64,000 bases of DNA from Muraenolepis orangiensis. Lineage: Eukaryota > Chordata > Actinopteri > Gadiformes > Muraenolepididae. The translations under genes were made by a program, and so were the position numbers. Below the pieces are notes generated by a model. The model saw nothing but the letters and a program-made list of their open reading frames with translations. It did no database searches and was not told the DNA's origin. How positions within the stretch are numbered: position 1 is the first letter of the stretch; each line of letters opens with the position of its first letter. The stretch is from positions 53,274-117,273 of the forward strand of contig JANIIK010000784.1 in the NCBI GenBank assembly GCA_027704905.1, in the 5' to 3' direction. Positions 22,241 through 36,070 of the stretch are shown here, piece after piece.

Positions 22241-25200
22241 AGTGCTTTTAGTCATACACATATCCGACATTGAGTGCCTATTTTCGGATTGGAGATGGAG
22301 TGTGTGGGGGTCAGGACCAGTGCTCAAAGTCATACACTTATCCAACATTGTGTGCCTATATTCGGATTGGAGATGGAGTGTGTGTGGGGGTCAGGACCAG
22401 TGCTTTTAGTCATACACACGTCCGACATTGAGTGACTATTTTCGGATTGGAGATGGAGTGTGTGGGGGTCAGGACCAGTGCTCATAGTCATACACCTATC
22501 CGACATTGTGTGCCTATATTCGGATTGGAGATGGAGTGTGTGTGGGGGTCAGGACCAGTGCTTTTAGTCAAACATTCATCCGACATTGTGTGCCTATATT
22601 CGGATTGGAGATGGAGTGTGTGTGGGGTCAGGACCAGTGGTCATAGTCATACACTTATCCGACATTGTGTGACTATTTTCGGATGGGAGATGGAGTGTGT
22701 GTGAGGGTCAGGACCAGTGCTTTTAGTCAAACATTCATCCAACATTGTGTGCCTATATTCGGATTGGAGATGGAGTTTGTGGGGGTCAGGACCAGTGTTT
22801 TTATTAAACATTCATCCGACATTGTGTGCGTATATTCGGATTGGAGATGGAGTGTGTGTGGGGTCAGGACCAGTGCTTTTAGTCAAACATTCATCCAACA
22901 TTGAGTGCCTATTTTCGGATTGGAGATGGAGTGTATTGGGGTCAGGACCAGTGCTCATAGTCATACACTTATCCGACATTGTATGCCTATATTCGGATAG
23001 GAGATGGAATGTGTGTGGGGGTCAGGACCAGTGCTTTTAGTCAAACATTAATCCAAAAATTGAGTGCCTATTTTCGGATTGGAGATAGAGTGTGTGTGGG
23101 GTCAGGACCAGTGCTCATAGTCATACACACATATGACATTGAGTGCCTATTTTCGGATTGGAGATGGAGTGTGTGGGGGTCAGGACCAGTGCTCATAGTC
23201 ATACACTTATCCGACATTGTGAGCCTATTTTCGGTATGGAGATGTAGTGTGTGAGGGGGTCAGGACCAGTGCTTTTAGTCATTACACACATCCAACATTG
23301 AGTGCCTGTATTCGGATTGGAGATGGAGTGTGTGGGGGTCAGGACCAGTGCTCATAGTCATACACTTATCCAACATTGTGTGCCTATATTCGGATTGGAG
23401 AAGGAGTGTGTGGGGGTCAGGACCAGTGCTTTTAGTCAAACATTCATCCAACATTGTGTGCCTATATTCGGATTGGAGATGGAGTGTGTGTGGGGGTCAG
23501 GACCAGTGCTTTTAGTCATACACACATCCGACATTGAGTGACTATTTTCGGATTGGAGATGGAGTGTGTGGGGGTCAGGACCAGTGCTCATAGTCATACA
23601 CCTATCCGACATTGTGTGCCTATATTCGGATTGGAGATGGAGTGTGTGTGGGGTCAGGACCAGTGGTCATAGTCATACACTTATCCGACATTGTGTGACT
23701 ATTTTCGGATTGGAGATGGAGTTTGTGGGGGTCAGGACCAGTGTTTTTATTAAACATTCATCCGACATTGTGTGCGTATATTCGGATTGGAGATGAAGTG
23801 TGTGTGGGGGTCAGGACCAGTGCTTTTAGTCAAACATTCATCCAACATTGAGTGCCTATTTTCGGATTGGAGATGGAGTGTATTGGGGTCAGGACCAGTG
23901 CTCATAGTCATACACTTATCCGACATTGTATGCCTATATTCGGATAGGAGATGGAATGTGTGTGGGGGTCAGGACCAATGCTTTTAGTCAAACATTAATC
24001 CAAAAATGAGTGCCTATTTTCGGATTGGAGATAGAGTGTGTGTGGGGTCAGGACCAGTGCTCATAGTCATACAACATATGACATTGAGTGCCTATTTTCG
24101 GATTGGAGATGGAGTGTGAGGGGGTCAGGACCAGTGCTCATAGTCATACACTTATCCGACATTGTGTGCCTATATTCGGATTTGAGATGGAGTGTGTGTT
24201 GGGGTGAGGACCAGTGCTTTTAGTCAAACATTCATCCGACATTGTGTGCCTATATTTGGATTGGAGATGGAGTGTGTGTGGGGATGAGGACCAGTGCTTG
24301 TAGTCAAACATTCATCCGACATTGTGTGCCTATATTCAGATTGGAGATGGAGTGTGTGTGGGGTCAGGACCAGTGCTCATAGTCAAACATTCATCCAACA
24401 TTGTGTGCCTATATTCGGATTGGAGATGGAGTGTGTGTGGGGGTCAGGACCAGTGCTTTTAGTCAGACACACATCCGACATTGTGTGCCTAAATTCGGAT
24501 TGGAGATGGAGTGTGTGGGGGTAAGGACCAGTGCTCATAGTCATACACTTATCCAACATTGTGTGCCTATATTCGGATTGGAGATGGAGTGTGTGTGGGG
24601 TCAGGACCAGTCGTCATAGTCATACACTTATCCGACATTGTCTGACTATTTTCGGATGGGAGATGGAGTGTGTGTGAGGGTCAGGACCAGTGCTATTAGT
24701 CATACACTCATCCGACATTGTGTGGCTATATTCGGATTGGAGATGGAGTTTGTGGGGGTCAGGACCAGTGCTTTTAGTCAAACATTCATCTGACATTGTG
24801 TGCCTATATTCGGATTGGAGATGGAGTGTGTGGGGGTCAGGACCAGTGCTCATAGTCATACACCTATCAGACATTGTGTGCGTATATTCGGATTGGAGAT
24901 GAAGTGTGTGTGGGGGTCAGGACCAGTGCTTTTAGTCAAACATTCATCCAACATTGAGTGCCTATTTTCGGATTGGAGATGGAGTGTATTGGGGTCAGGA
25001 CCAGTGCTCATAGTCATACACTTATCCGACATTGTTTGCCTATATTCGGATAGGAGATGGAATGTGTGTGGGGGTCAGGACCAATGCTTTTAGTCAAACA
25101 TTAATCCAAAAATGAGTGCCTATTTTCGGATTGGAGATGGAGTGTGTGGGGGTCAGGACCAGTGCTCATAGTCATACACTTATCCGACATTGTGAGCCTA

Positions 25201-25744
25201 TTTTCGGTTGGAGATGTAGTGTGTGAGGGGGTCAGGACCAGTGCTCATAGTCATACACTTATCCGATATTGTGTGCCTATATTCGGATTTGAGATGGAGT
25301 GTGTGTTGGGGTGAGGACCAGTGCTTTTAGTCAAACATTCATCCGACATTGTGTGCCTATATTTGGATTGGAGATGGAGTGTGTGTGGGGATGAGGACCA
25401 GTGCTTGTAGTCAAACATTCATCCGACATTGTGTGCCTATATTCGGATTGGAGATGGAGTGTGTGTGGGGTCAGGACCAGTGCTCATAGTCAAACATTCA
25501 TCCAACATTGTGTGCCTATATTCGGATTGGAGATGGAGTGTGTGTGGGGGTCAGGACCAGTGCTTTTAGTCAGACACACATCCGACATTGTGTGCCTAAA
25601 TTCGGATTGGAGATGGAGTGTGTGGGGGTAAGGACCAGTGCTCATAGTCATACACTTATCCAACATTGTGTGCCTATATTCGGATTGGAGATGGAGTGTG
25701 TGTGGGGTCAGGACCAGTGGTCATAGTCATACACTTATCCGACA

Positions 25745-27166
25745 TTGTGTGACTATTTTCGGATGGGAGATGGAGTGTGTGTGAGGGTCAGGACCAGTGC
25801 TTTTAGTCATACACTCATCCGACATTGTGTGGCTATATTCGGATTGGAGATGGAGTGTGTGGGGGTCAGGACCAGTGCTCATAGTCATACACCTATCCGA
25901 CATTGTGTGCCTATATTCGGATTGGAGATGGAGTGTGTGTGGGGGTCAGGACAAGTGCTTTTAGTCAAACATTCATCCGACATTGTGTGCCTATATTCGG
26001 ATTGGAGATGAAGTGTGTGTGGGGTCAGGACCAGTGGTCATAGTCATACACTTATCCGACATTGTGTGACTATTTTCAGATGGGAGATGGAGTGTGTGTG
26101 AGGGTCAGGACCAGTGCTTTTAGTCAAACATTCATCCAACATTGTGTGCCTATATTCGGATTGGAGATGGAGTTTGTGGGGGTCAGGACCAGTGTTTTTA
26201 TTAAACATTCATCCGACATTGTGTACGTATATTCGGATTGGAGATGGAGTGTGTGTGGGGGTCAGGACCAGTGCTTTTAGTCAAACATTCATCCAACATT
26301 GAGTGCCTATTTTCTGATTGGAGATGGAGTGTATTGGGGTCAGGACCAGTGCTCATAGTCATACACTTATCCGACATTGTATGCCTATATTCGGATTGGA
26401 GATGGAGTGTGTGTGGGGTCAGGACCAGTGGTCATAGTCATACACTTATCCGACATTGTGTGACTATTTTCGGATGGGAGATGGAGTGTGTGTGAGGGTC
26501 AGGACCAGTGCTTTTAGTCATACACTCATCCGACATTGTGTGGCTATATTCGGATTGGAGATGGAGTGTGTGGGGGTCAGGACCAGTGCTCATAGTCATA
26601 CACCTATCCGACATTGTGTGCCTATATTCGGATTGGAGATGGAGTGTGTGTGGGGGTCAGGACAAGTGCTTTTAGTCAAACATTCATCCGACATTGTGTG
26701 CCTATATTCGGATTGGAGATGAAGTGTGTGTGGGGTCAGGACCAGTGGTCATAGTCATACACTTATCCGACATTGTGTGACTATTTTCAGATGGGAGATG
26801 GAGTGTGTGTGAGGGTCAGGACCAGTGCTTTTAGTCAAACATTCATCCAACATTGTGTGCCTATATTCGGATTGGAGATGGAGTGTGTGGGGGTCAGGAC
26901 CAGTGTTTTTATTAAACATTCATCCGACATTGTGTACGTATATTCGGATTGGAGATGGAGTGTGTGTGGGGGTCAGGACCAGTGCTTTTAGTCAAACATT
27001 CATCCAACATTGAGTGCCTATTTTCTGATTGGAGATGGAGTGTATTGGGGTCAGGACCAGTGCTCATAGTCATACACTTATCCGACATTGTATGCCTATA
27101 TTCGGATAGGAGATGGAATGTGTGTGGGGGTCAGGACCAGTGCTTTTAGTCAAACATTAATCCAAA
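25745..27166 (+). repeat. 711-bp higher-order repeat (9 units x 2)
   Basis: Nine-unit blocks begin at 25745 and 26456. They contain in order the GGATGGGAG unit with TGTGAGGGTCAGG, a GTGGCTATATTCGG unit, a CACCTATCC unit, a GGACAAGTGC unit, a GATGAAGTG unit, a CAGATGGGAG unit, the TTTTTATTAAAC unit and the TACGTATATTCGG unit. The same nine-unit series recurs elsewhere in the 25-47 kb zone, so it is the main higher-order unit there. Confidence 0.85.
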
Positions 27167-28431
27167 AATGAGTGCCTATTTTCAGATTGGAGATAGAGTG
27201 TGTGTGGGGTCAGGACCAGTGCTTTTAGTCAAACATTATCCGACATTGAGTGCCTATTTTCGGATTGGAGATGGAGTGTGTGTGGGGTCAGGACCAGTGC
27301 GTCATAGTCATACACTTATCCGACATTGTGTGACTATTTTCGGATGGGAGATGGAGTGTGTGTGAGGGTCAGGACCAGTGCTTTTAGTCATACACTCATC
27401 CGACATTGTGTGGCTATATTCGGATTGGAGATGGAGTTTCTGGGGTCAGGACCAGTCTTTTAATCAAACATTCATCTGACATTGTGTGCCTATATTCGGA
27501 TTGGAGATGGAGTGTGTGGGGGTCAGGACCAGTGCTCATAGTCATACACCTATCAGACATTGTGTGCGTATATTCGGATTGGAGATGGAGTGTGTGTGGG
27601 GGTCAGGACCAGTGCTTTTAGTCAAACATTCATCCAACATTGAGTGCCTATTTTCGGATTGGAGATGGAGTGTATTGGGGTCAGGACCAGTGCTCATAGT
27701 CATACACTTATCCGACATTGTTTGCCTATATTCGGATAGGAGATGGAATGTGTGTGGGGGTCAGGACCAATGCTTTTAGTCAAACATTAATCCAAAAATG
27801 AGTGCCTATTTTCGGATTGGAGATGGAGTGTGTGGGGGTCAGGACCAGTGCTCATAGTCATACACTTATCCGACATTGTGAGCCTATTTTCGGTATGGAG
27901 ATGTAGTGTGTGAGGGGGTCAGGACCAGTGCTCATAGTCATACACTTATCCGATATTGTGTGCCTATATTCGGATTTGAGATGGAGTGTGTGTTGGGGTG
28001 AGGACCAGTGCTTTTAGTCAAACATTCATCCGACATTGTGTGCCTATATTTGGATTGGAGATGGAGTGTGTGTGGGGATGAGGACCAGTGCTTGTAGTCA
28101 AACATTCATCCGACATTGTGTGCCTATATTCGGATTGGAGATGGAGTGTGTGTGGGGTCAGGACCAGTGCTCATAGTCAAACATTCATCCAACATTGTGT
28201 GCCTATATTCGGATTGGAGATGGAGTGTGTGTGGGGGTCAGGACCAGTGCTTTTAGTCAGACACACATCCGACATTGTGTGCCTAAATTCGGATTGGAGA
28301 TGGAGTGTGTGGGGGTAAGGACCAGTGCTCATAGTCATACACTTATCCAACATTGTGTGCCTATATTCGGATTGGAGATGGAGTGTGTGTGGGGTCAGGA
28401 CCAGTGGTCATAGTCATACACTTATCCGACA

Positions 28432-29853
28432 TTGTGTGACTATTTTCGGATGGGAGATGGAGTGTGTGTGAGGGTCAGGACCAGTGCTTTTAGTCATACA
28501 CTCATCCGACATTGTGTGGCTATATTCGGATTGGAGATGGAGTGTGTGGGGGTCAGGACCAGTGCTCATAGTCATACACCTATCCGACATTGTGTGCCTA
28601 TATTCGGATTGGAGATGGAGTGTGTGTGGGGGTCAGGACAAGTGCTTTTAGTCAAACATTCATCCGACATTGTGTGCCTATATTCGGATTGGAGATGAAG
28701 TGTGTGTGGGGTCAGGACCAGTGGTCATAGTCATACACTTATCCGACATTGTGTGACTATTTTCAGATGGGAGATGGAGTGTGTGTGAGGGTCAGGACCA
28801 GTGCTTTTAGTCAAACATTCATCCAACATTGTGTGCCTATATTCGGATTGGAGATGGAGTTTGTGGGGGTCAGGACCAGTGTTTTTATTAAACATTCATC
28901 CGACATTGTGTACGTATATTCGGATTGGAGATGGAGTGTGTGTGGGGGTCAGGACCAGTGCTTTTAGTCAAACATTCATCCAACATTGAGTGCCTATTTT
29001 CTGATTGGAGATGGAGTGTATTGGGGTCAGGACCAGTGCTCATAGTCATACACTTATCCGACATTGTATGCCTATATTCGGATTGGAGATGGAGTGTGTG
29101 TGGGGTCAGGACCAGTGGTCATAGTCATACACTTATCCGACATTGTGTGACTATTTTCGGATGGGAGATGGAGTGTGTGTGAGGGTCAGGACCAGTGCTT
29201 TTAGTCATACACTCATCCGACATTGTGTGGCTATATTCGGATTGGAGATGGAGTGTGTGGGGGTCAGGACCAGTGCTCATAGTCATACACCTATCCGACA
29301 TTGTGTGCCTATATTCGGATTGGAGATGGAGTGTGTGTGGGGGTCAGGACAAGTGCTTTTAGTCAAACATTCATCCGACATTGTGTGCCTATATTCGGAT
29401 TGGAGATGAAGTGTGTGTGGGGTCAGGACCAGTGGTCATAGTCATACACTTATCCGACATTGTGTGACTATTTTCAGATGGGAGATGGAGTGTGTGTGAG
29501 GGTCAGGACCAGTGCTTTTAGTCAAACATTCATCCAACATTGTGTGCCTATATTCGGATTGGAGATGGAGTTTGTGGGGGTCAGGACCAGTGTTTTTATT
29601 AAACATTCATCCGACATTGTGTACGTATATTCGGATTGGAGATGGAGTGTGTGTGGGGGTCAGGACCAGTGCTTTTAGTCAAACATTCATCCAACATTGA
29701 GTGCCTATTTTCTGATTGGAGATGGAGTGTATTGGGGTCAGGACCAGTGCTCATAGTCATACACTTATCCGACATTGTATGCCTATATTCGGATAGGAGA
29801 TGGAATGTGTGTGGGGGTCAGGACCAGTGCTTTTAGTCAAACATTAATCCAAA
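28432..29853 (+). repeat. 711-bp higher-order repeat, second pair
   Basis: Copies begin at 28432 and 29143 with the same unit order as 25745-27166, of which this pair is a copy through the 2687-bp duplication. Confidence 0.85.
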
Positions 29854-32800
29854 AATGAGTGCCTATTTTCAGATTGGAGATAGAGTGTGTGTGGGGTCAG
29901 GACCAGTGCTCATAGTCATACACACATATGACATTGAGTGCCTATTTTCAGATTGGAGATGGAGTGTGTGGGGGTCAGGACCAGTGCTCATAGTCATACA
30001 CTTATCCGACATTGTGAGCCTATTTTCGGTATGGAGATGTAGTGTGTGAGGGGGTCAGGACAAGTGCTTTTAGTCTTACACACATCCAACATTGAGTGCC
30101 TGTATTCGGATTGGAGATGGACTGTGTGGGGATCAGGACCAGTGCTCATAGTCATACACTTATCCGACATTGTGTGCCTATATTCGGGTTTGAGATGGAG
30201 TGTGTGTGGGGGTGAGGACCAGTGCTTTTAGTCAAACATTCATCCGACATTGTGTGCCTATATTCAGATTGGAGATGGAGTGTGTGTGGGGTCAGGACCA
30301 GTGCTCATAGTCAAACATTCATCCAACATTGTGTGCCTATATTCGGATTGGAGATGGAGTGTGTGTGGGGGTCAGGACCAGTGCTTTTAGTCAGACACAC
30401 ATCCGACATTGTGTGCCTAAATTCGGATTGGAGATGGAGTGTGTGGGGGTAAGGACCAGTGCTCATAGTCATACACTTATCCAACATTGTGTGCCTATAT
30501 TCGGATTGGAGATGGAGTGTGTGTGGGGTCAGGACCAGTCGTCATAGTCATACACTTATCCGACATTGTCTGACTATTTTCGGATGGGAGATGGAGTGTG
30601 TGTGAGGGTCAGGACCAGTGCTTTTAGTCATACACTCATCCGACATTGTGTGGCTATATTCGGATTGGAGATTGAGTTTCTGGGGGTCAGGACCAGTCTT
30701 TTAATCAAACATTCATCTGACATTGCGTGCCTATATTCGGATTGGAGATGGTGTGTGTGGGGGTCAGGACCAGTGCTCATAGTCATACACCTATCAGACA
30801 TTGTGTGCGTATATTCGGATTGGAGATGAAGTGTGTGTGGGGGTCAGGACCAGTGCTTTTAGTCAAACATTCATCCAACATTGAGTGCCTATTTTCGGAT
30901 TGGAGATGGAGTGTATTGGGGTCAGGACCAGTGCTCATAGTCATACACTTATCCGACATTGTATGCCTATATTCGGATAGGAGATGGAATGTGTGTGGGG
31001 GTCAGGACCAATGCTTTTAGTCAAACATTAATCCAAAAATGAGTGCCTATTTTCGGATTGGAGATGGAGTGTGTGGGGGTCAGGACCAGTGCTCATAGTC
31101 ATACACTTATCCGACATTGTGAGCCTATTTTCGGATTGGAGATGGAGTGTGTGGGGGTCAGGACCAGTGCTCATAGTCATACACTTATCCGACATTGTGT
31201 GACTATTTTCAGATGGGAGATGGAGTGTGTGTGAGGGTCAGGACCAGTGCTTTTAGTCAAACATTCATCCAACATTGTGTGCCTATATTCGGATTGGAGA
31301 TGGAGTTTGTGGGGGTCAGGACCAGTGTTTTTATTAAACATTCATCCGACATTGTGTACGTATATTCGGATTGGAGATGGAGTGTGTGTGGGGGTCAGGA
31401 CCAGTGCTTTTAGTCAAACATTCATCCAACATTGAGTGCCTATTTTCTGATTGGAGATGGAGTGTATTGGGGTCAGGACCAGTGCTCATAGTCATACACT
31501 TATCCGACATTGTATGCCTATATTCGGATAGGAGATGGAATGTGTGTGGGGGTCAGGACCAGTGCTTTTAGTCAAACATTAATCCAAAAATGAGTGCCTA
31601 TTTTCAGATTGGAGATAGAGTGTGTGTGGGGTCAGGACCAGTGCTCATAGTCATACACACATATGACATTGAGTGCCTATTTTCAGATTGGAGATGGAGT
31701 GTGTGGGGGTCAGGACCAGTGCTCATAGTCATACACTTATCCGACATTGTGAGCCTATTTTCGGTATGGAGATGTAGTGTGTGAGGGGGTCAGGACAAGT
31801 GCTTTTAGTCTTACACACATCCAACATTGAGTGCCTGTATTCGGATTGGAGATGGACTGTGTGGGGATCAGGACCAGTGCTCATAGTCATACACTTATCC
31901 GACATTGTGTGCCTATATTCGGGTTTGAGATGGAGTGTGTGTGGGGGTGAGGACCAGTGCTTTTAGTCAAACATTCATCCGACATTGTGTGCCTATATTC
32001 AGATTGGAGATGGAGTGTGTGTGGGGTCAGGACCAGTGCTCATAGTCAAACATTCATCCAACATTGTGTGCCTATATTCGGATTGGAGATGGAGTGTGTG
32101 TGGGGGTCAGGACCAGTGCTTTTAGTCAGACACACATCCGACATTGTGTGCCTAAATTCGGATTGGAGATGGAGTGTGTGGGGGTAAGGACCAGTGCTCA
32201 TAGTCATACACTTATCCAACATTGTGTGCCTATATTCGGATTGGAGATGGAGTGTGTGTGGGGTCAGGACCAGTCGTCATAGTCATACACTTATCCGACA
32301 TTGTCTGACTATTTTCGGATGGGAGATGGAGTGTGTGTGAGGGTCAGGACCAGTGCTTTTAGTCATACACTCATCCGACATTGTGTGGCTATATTCGGAT
32401 TGGAGATTGAGTTTCTGGGGGTCAGGACCAGTCTTTTAATCAAACATTCATCTGACATTGCGTGCCTATATTCGGATTGGAGATGGTGTGTGTGGGGGTC
32501 AGGACCAGTGCTCATAGTCATACACCTATCAGACATTGTGTGCGTATATTCGGATTGGAGATGAAGTGTGTGTGGGGGTCAGGACCAGTGCTTTTAGTCA
32601 AACATTCATCCAACATTGAGTGCCTATTTTCGGATTGGAGATGGAGTGTATTGGGGTCAGGACCAGTGCTCATAGTCATACACTTATCCGACATTGTATG
32701 CCTATATTCGGATAGGAGATGGAATGTGTGTGGGGGTCAGGACCAATGCTTTTAGTCAAACATTAATCCAAAAATGAGTGCCTATTTTCGGATTGGAGAT

Positions 32801-32880
32801 GGAGTGTGTGGGGGTCAGGACCAGTGCTCATAGTCATACACTTATCCGACATTGTGAGCCTATTTTCGGTATGGAGATGT
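29460..32880 (+). repeat. 1735-bp tandem duplication (22 units x 2)
   Basis: About 29460-31194 is followed directly by a copy at 31195-32880; landmarks at 29855 and 31590, 30046 and 31781, 30329 and 32064, and 30727 and 32462 all differ by 1735 bp. Shared unusual variants include CCAGTCGTCATAG, TTGTCTGACTATTTTC, GGAGATTGAGTTTCTGG and ATTGCGTGCC. The copies diverge after about 31130 and 32865, where the first has GGATTGGAGATGGAG and the second GGTATGGAGATGTAG. Confidence 0.85.
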
Positions 32881-33063
32881 AGTGTGTGAGGGGGTCAGGA
32901 CCAGTGCTCATAGTCATACACTTATCCGATATTGTGTGCCTATATTCGGATTTGAGATGGAGTGTGTGTTGGGGTGAGGACCAGTGCTTTTAGTCAAACA
33001 TTCATCCGACATTGTGTGCCTATATTTGGATTGGAGATGGAGTGTGTGTGGGGATGAGGACCA

Positions 33064-35700
33064 GTGCTTGTAGTCAAACATTCATCCGACATTGTGTGCC
33101 TATATTCGGATTGGAGATGGAGTGTGTGTGGGGTCAGGACCAGTGCTCATAGTCAAACATTCATCCAACATTGTGTGCCTATATTCGGATTGGAGATGGA
33201 GTGTGTGTGGGGGTCAGGACCAGTGCTTTTAGTCAGACACACATCCGACATTGTGTGCCTAAATTCGGATTGGAGATGGAGTGTGTGGGGGTAAGGACCA
33301 GTGCTCATAGTCATACACTTATCCAACATTGTGTGCCTATATTCGGATTGGAGATGGAGTGTGTGTGGGGTCAGGACCAGTGGTCATAGTCATACACTTA
33401 TCCGACATTGTGTGACTATTTTCGGATGGGAGATGGAGTGTGTGTGAGGGTCAGGACCAGTGCTTTTAGTCATACACTCATCCGACATTGTGTGGCTATA
33501 TTCGGATTGGAGATGGAGTGTGTGGGGGTCAGGACCAGTGCTCATAGTCATACACCTATCCGACATTGTGTGCCTATATTCGGATTGGAGATGGAGTGTG
33601 TGTGGGGGTCAGGACAAGTGCTTTTAGTCAAACATTCATCCGACATTGTGTGCCTATATTCGGATTGGAGATGAAGTGTGTGTGGGGTCAGGACCAGTGG
33701 TCATAGTCATACACTTATCCGACATTGTGTGACTATTTTCAGATGGGAGATGGAGTGTGTGTGAGGGTCAGGACCAGAGCTTTTAGTCAAACATTCATCC
33801 AACATTGTGTGCCTATATTCGGATTGGAGATGGAGTTTGTGGGGGTCAGGACCAGTGTTTTTATTAAACATTCATCCGACATTGTGTACGTATATTCGGA
33901 TTGGAGATGGAGTGTGTGTGGGGGTCAGGACCAGTGCTTTTAGTCAAACATTCATCCAACATTGAGTGCCTATTTTCGGATTGGAGATGGAGTGTATTGG
34001 GGTCAGGACCAGTGCTCATAGTCATACACTTATCCGACATTGTTTGCCTATATTCGGATAGGAGATGGAATGTGTGTGGGGGTCAGGACCAATGCTTTTA
34101 GTCAAACATTAATCCAAAAATGAGTGCCTATTTTCGGATTGGAGATGGAGTGTGTGGGGGTCAGGACCAGTGCTCATAGTCATACACTTATCCGACATTG
34201 TGAGCCTATTTTCGGTATGGAGATGTAGTGTGTGAGGGGGTCAGGACCAGTGCTCATAGTCATACACTTATCCGATATTGTGTGCCTATATTCGGATTTG
34301 AGATGGAGTGTGTGTTGGGGTGAGGACCAGTGCTTTTAGTCAAACATTCATCCGACATTGTGTGCCTATATTTGGATTGGAGATGGAGTGTGTGTGGGGA
34401 TGAGGACCAGTGCTTGTAGTCAAACATTCATCCGACATTGTGTGCCTATATTCGGATTGGAGATGGAGTGTGTGTGGGGTCAGGACCAGTGCTCATAGTC
34501 AAACATTCATCCAACATTGTGTGCCTATATTCGGATTGGAGATGGAGTGTGTGTGGGGGTCAGGACCAGTGCTTTTAGTCAGACACACATCCGACATTGT
34601 GTGCCTAAATTCGGATTGGAGATGGAGTGTGTGGGGGTAAGGACCAGTGCTCATAGTCATACACTTATCCAACATTGTGTGCCTATATTCGGATTGGAGA
34701 TGGAGTGTGTGTGGGGTCAGGACCAGTGGTCATAGTCATACACTTATCCGACATTGTGTGACTATTTTCGGATGGGAGATGGAGTGTGTGTGAGGGTCAG
34801 GACCAGTGCTTTTAGTCATACACTCATCCGACATTGTGTGGCTATATTCGGATTGGAGATGGAGTGTGTGGGGGTCAGGACCAGTGCTCATAGTCATACA
34901 CCTATCCGACATTGTGTGCCTATATTCGGATTGGAGATGGAGTGTGTGTGGGGGTCAGGACAAGTGCTTTTAGTCAAACATTCATCCGACATTGTGTGCC
35001 TATATTCGGATTGGAGATGAAGTGTGTGTGGGGTCAGGACCAGTGGTCATAGTCATACACTTATCCGACATTGTGTGACTATTTTCAGATGGGAGATGGA
35101 GTGTGTGTGAGGGTCAGGACCAGTGCTTTTAGTCAAACATTCATCCAACATTGTGTGCCTATATTCGGATTGGAGATGGAGTTTGTGGGGGTCAGGACCA
35201 GTGTTTTTATTAAACATTCTTCCGACATTGTGTACGTATATTCGGATTGGAGATGGAGTGTGTGTGGGGGTCAGGACCAGTGCTTTTAGTCAAACATTCA
35301 TCCAACATTGAGTGCCTATTTTCTGATTGGAGATGGAGTGTATTGGGGTCAGGACCAGTGCTCATAGTCATACACTTATCCGACATTGTATGCCTATATT
35401 CGGATTGGAGATGGAGTGTGTGTGGGGTCAGGACCAGTGGTCATAGTCATACACTTATCCGACATTGTGTGACTATTTTCGGATGGGAGATGGAGTGTGT
35501 GTGAGGGTCAGGACCAGTGCTTTTAGTCATACACTCATCCGACATTGTGTGGCTATATTCGGATTGGAGATGGAGTGTGTGGGGGTCAGGACCAGTGCTC
35601 ATAGTCATACACCTATCCGACATTGTGTGCCTATATTCGGATTGGAGATGGAGTGTGTGTGGGGGTCAGGACAAGTGCTTTTAGTCAAACATTCATCCGA
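33064..35700 (+). repeat. 1346-bp higher-order repeat (17 units), pair 1
   Basis: Landmarks at 33064, 33171, 33408 and 33725 recur at 34410, 34517, 34754 and 35071, an offset of 1346 bp. The first copy carries a private CCAGAGC (for CCAGTGC) at about 33774. The second copy continues into a 711-bp duplication (34754 and 35465). Confidence 0.82.
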
Positions 35701-36070
35701 CATTGTGTGCCTATATTCGGATTGGAGATGAAGTGTGTGTGGGGTCAGGACCAGTGGTCATAGTCATACACTTATCCGACATTGTGTGACTATTTTCAGA
35801 TGGGAGATGGAGTGTGTGTGAGGGTCAGGACCAGTGCTTTTAGTCAAACATTCATCCAACATTGTGTGCCTATATTCGGATTGGAGATGGAGTTTGTGGG
35901 GGTCAGGACCAGTGTTTTTATTAAACATTCATCCGACATTGTGTACGTATATTCGGATTGGAGATGGAGTGTGTGTTGGGGTGAGGACCAGTGCTTTTAG
36001 TCAAACATTCATCCGACATTGTGTGCCTATATTTGGATTGGAGATGGAGTGTGTGTGGGGATGAGGACCA

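Larger units (their letters stand above)
24780..29907 (+). repeat. 2687-bp offset duplication (34 units)
   Basis: Sequence at about 24780-27220 recurs at about 27467-29907 with a constant offset of 2687 bp (matching landmarks at 24800 and 27486, 25401 and 28088, 26456 and 29143, 27168 and 29855). Each copy contains a 711-bp duplication inside it. The 250 bp between the copies include an irregular unit with CCAGTGCGTCATAG at about 27294-27307. Confidence 0.8.
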
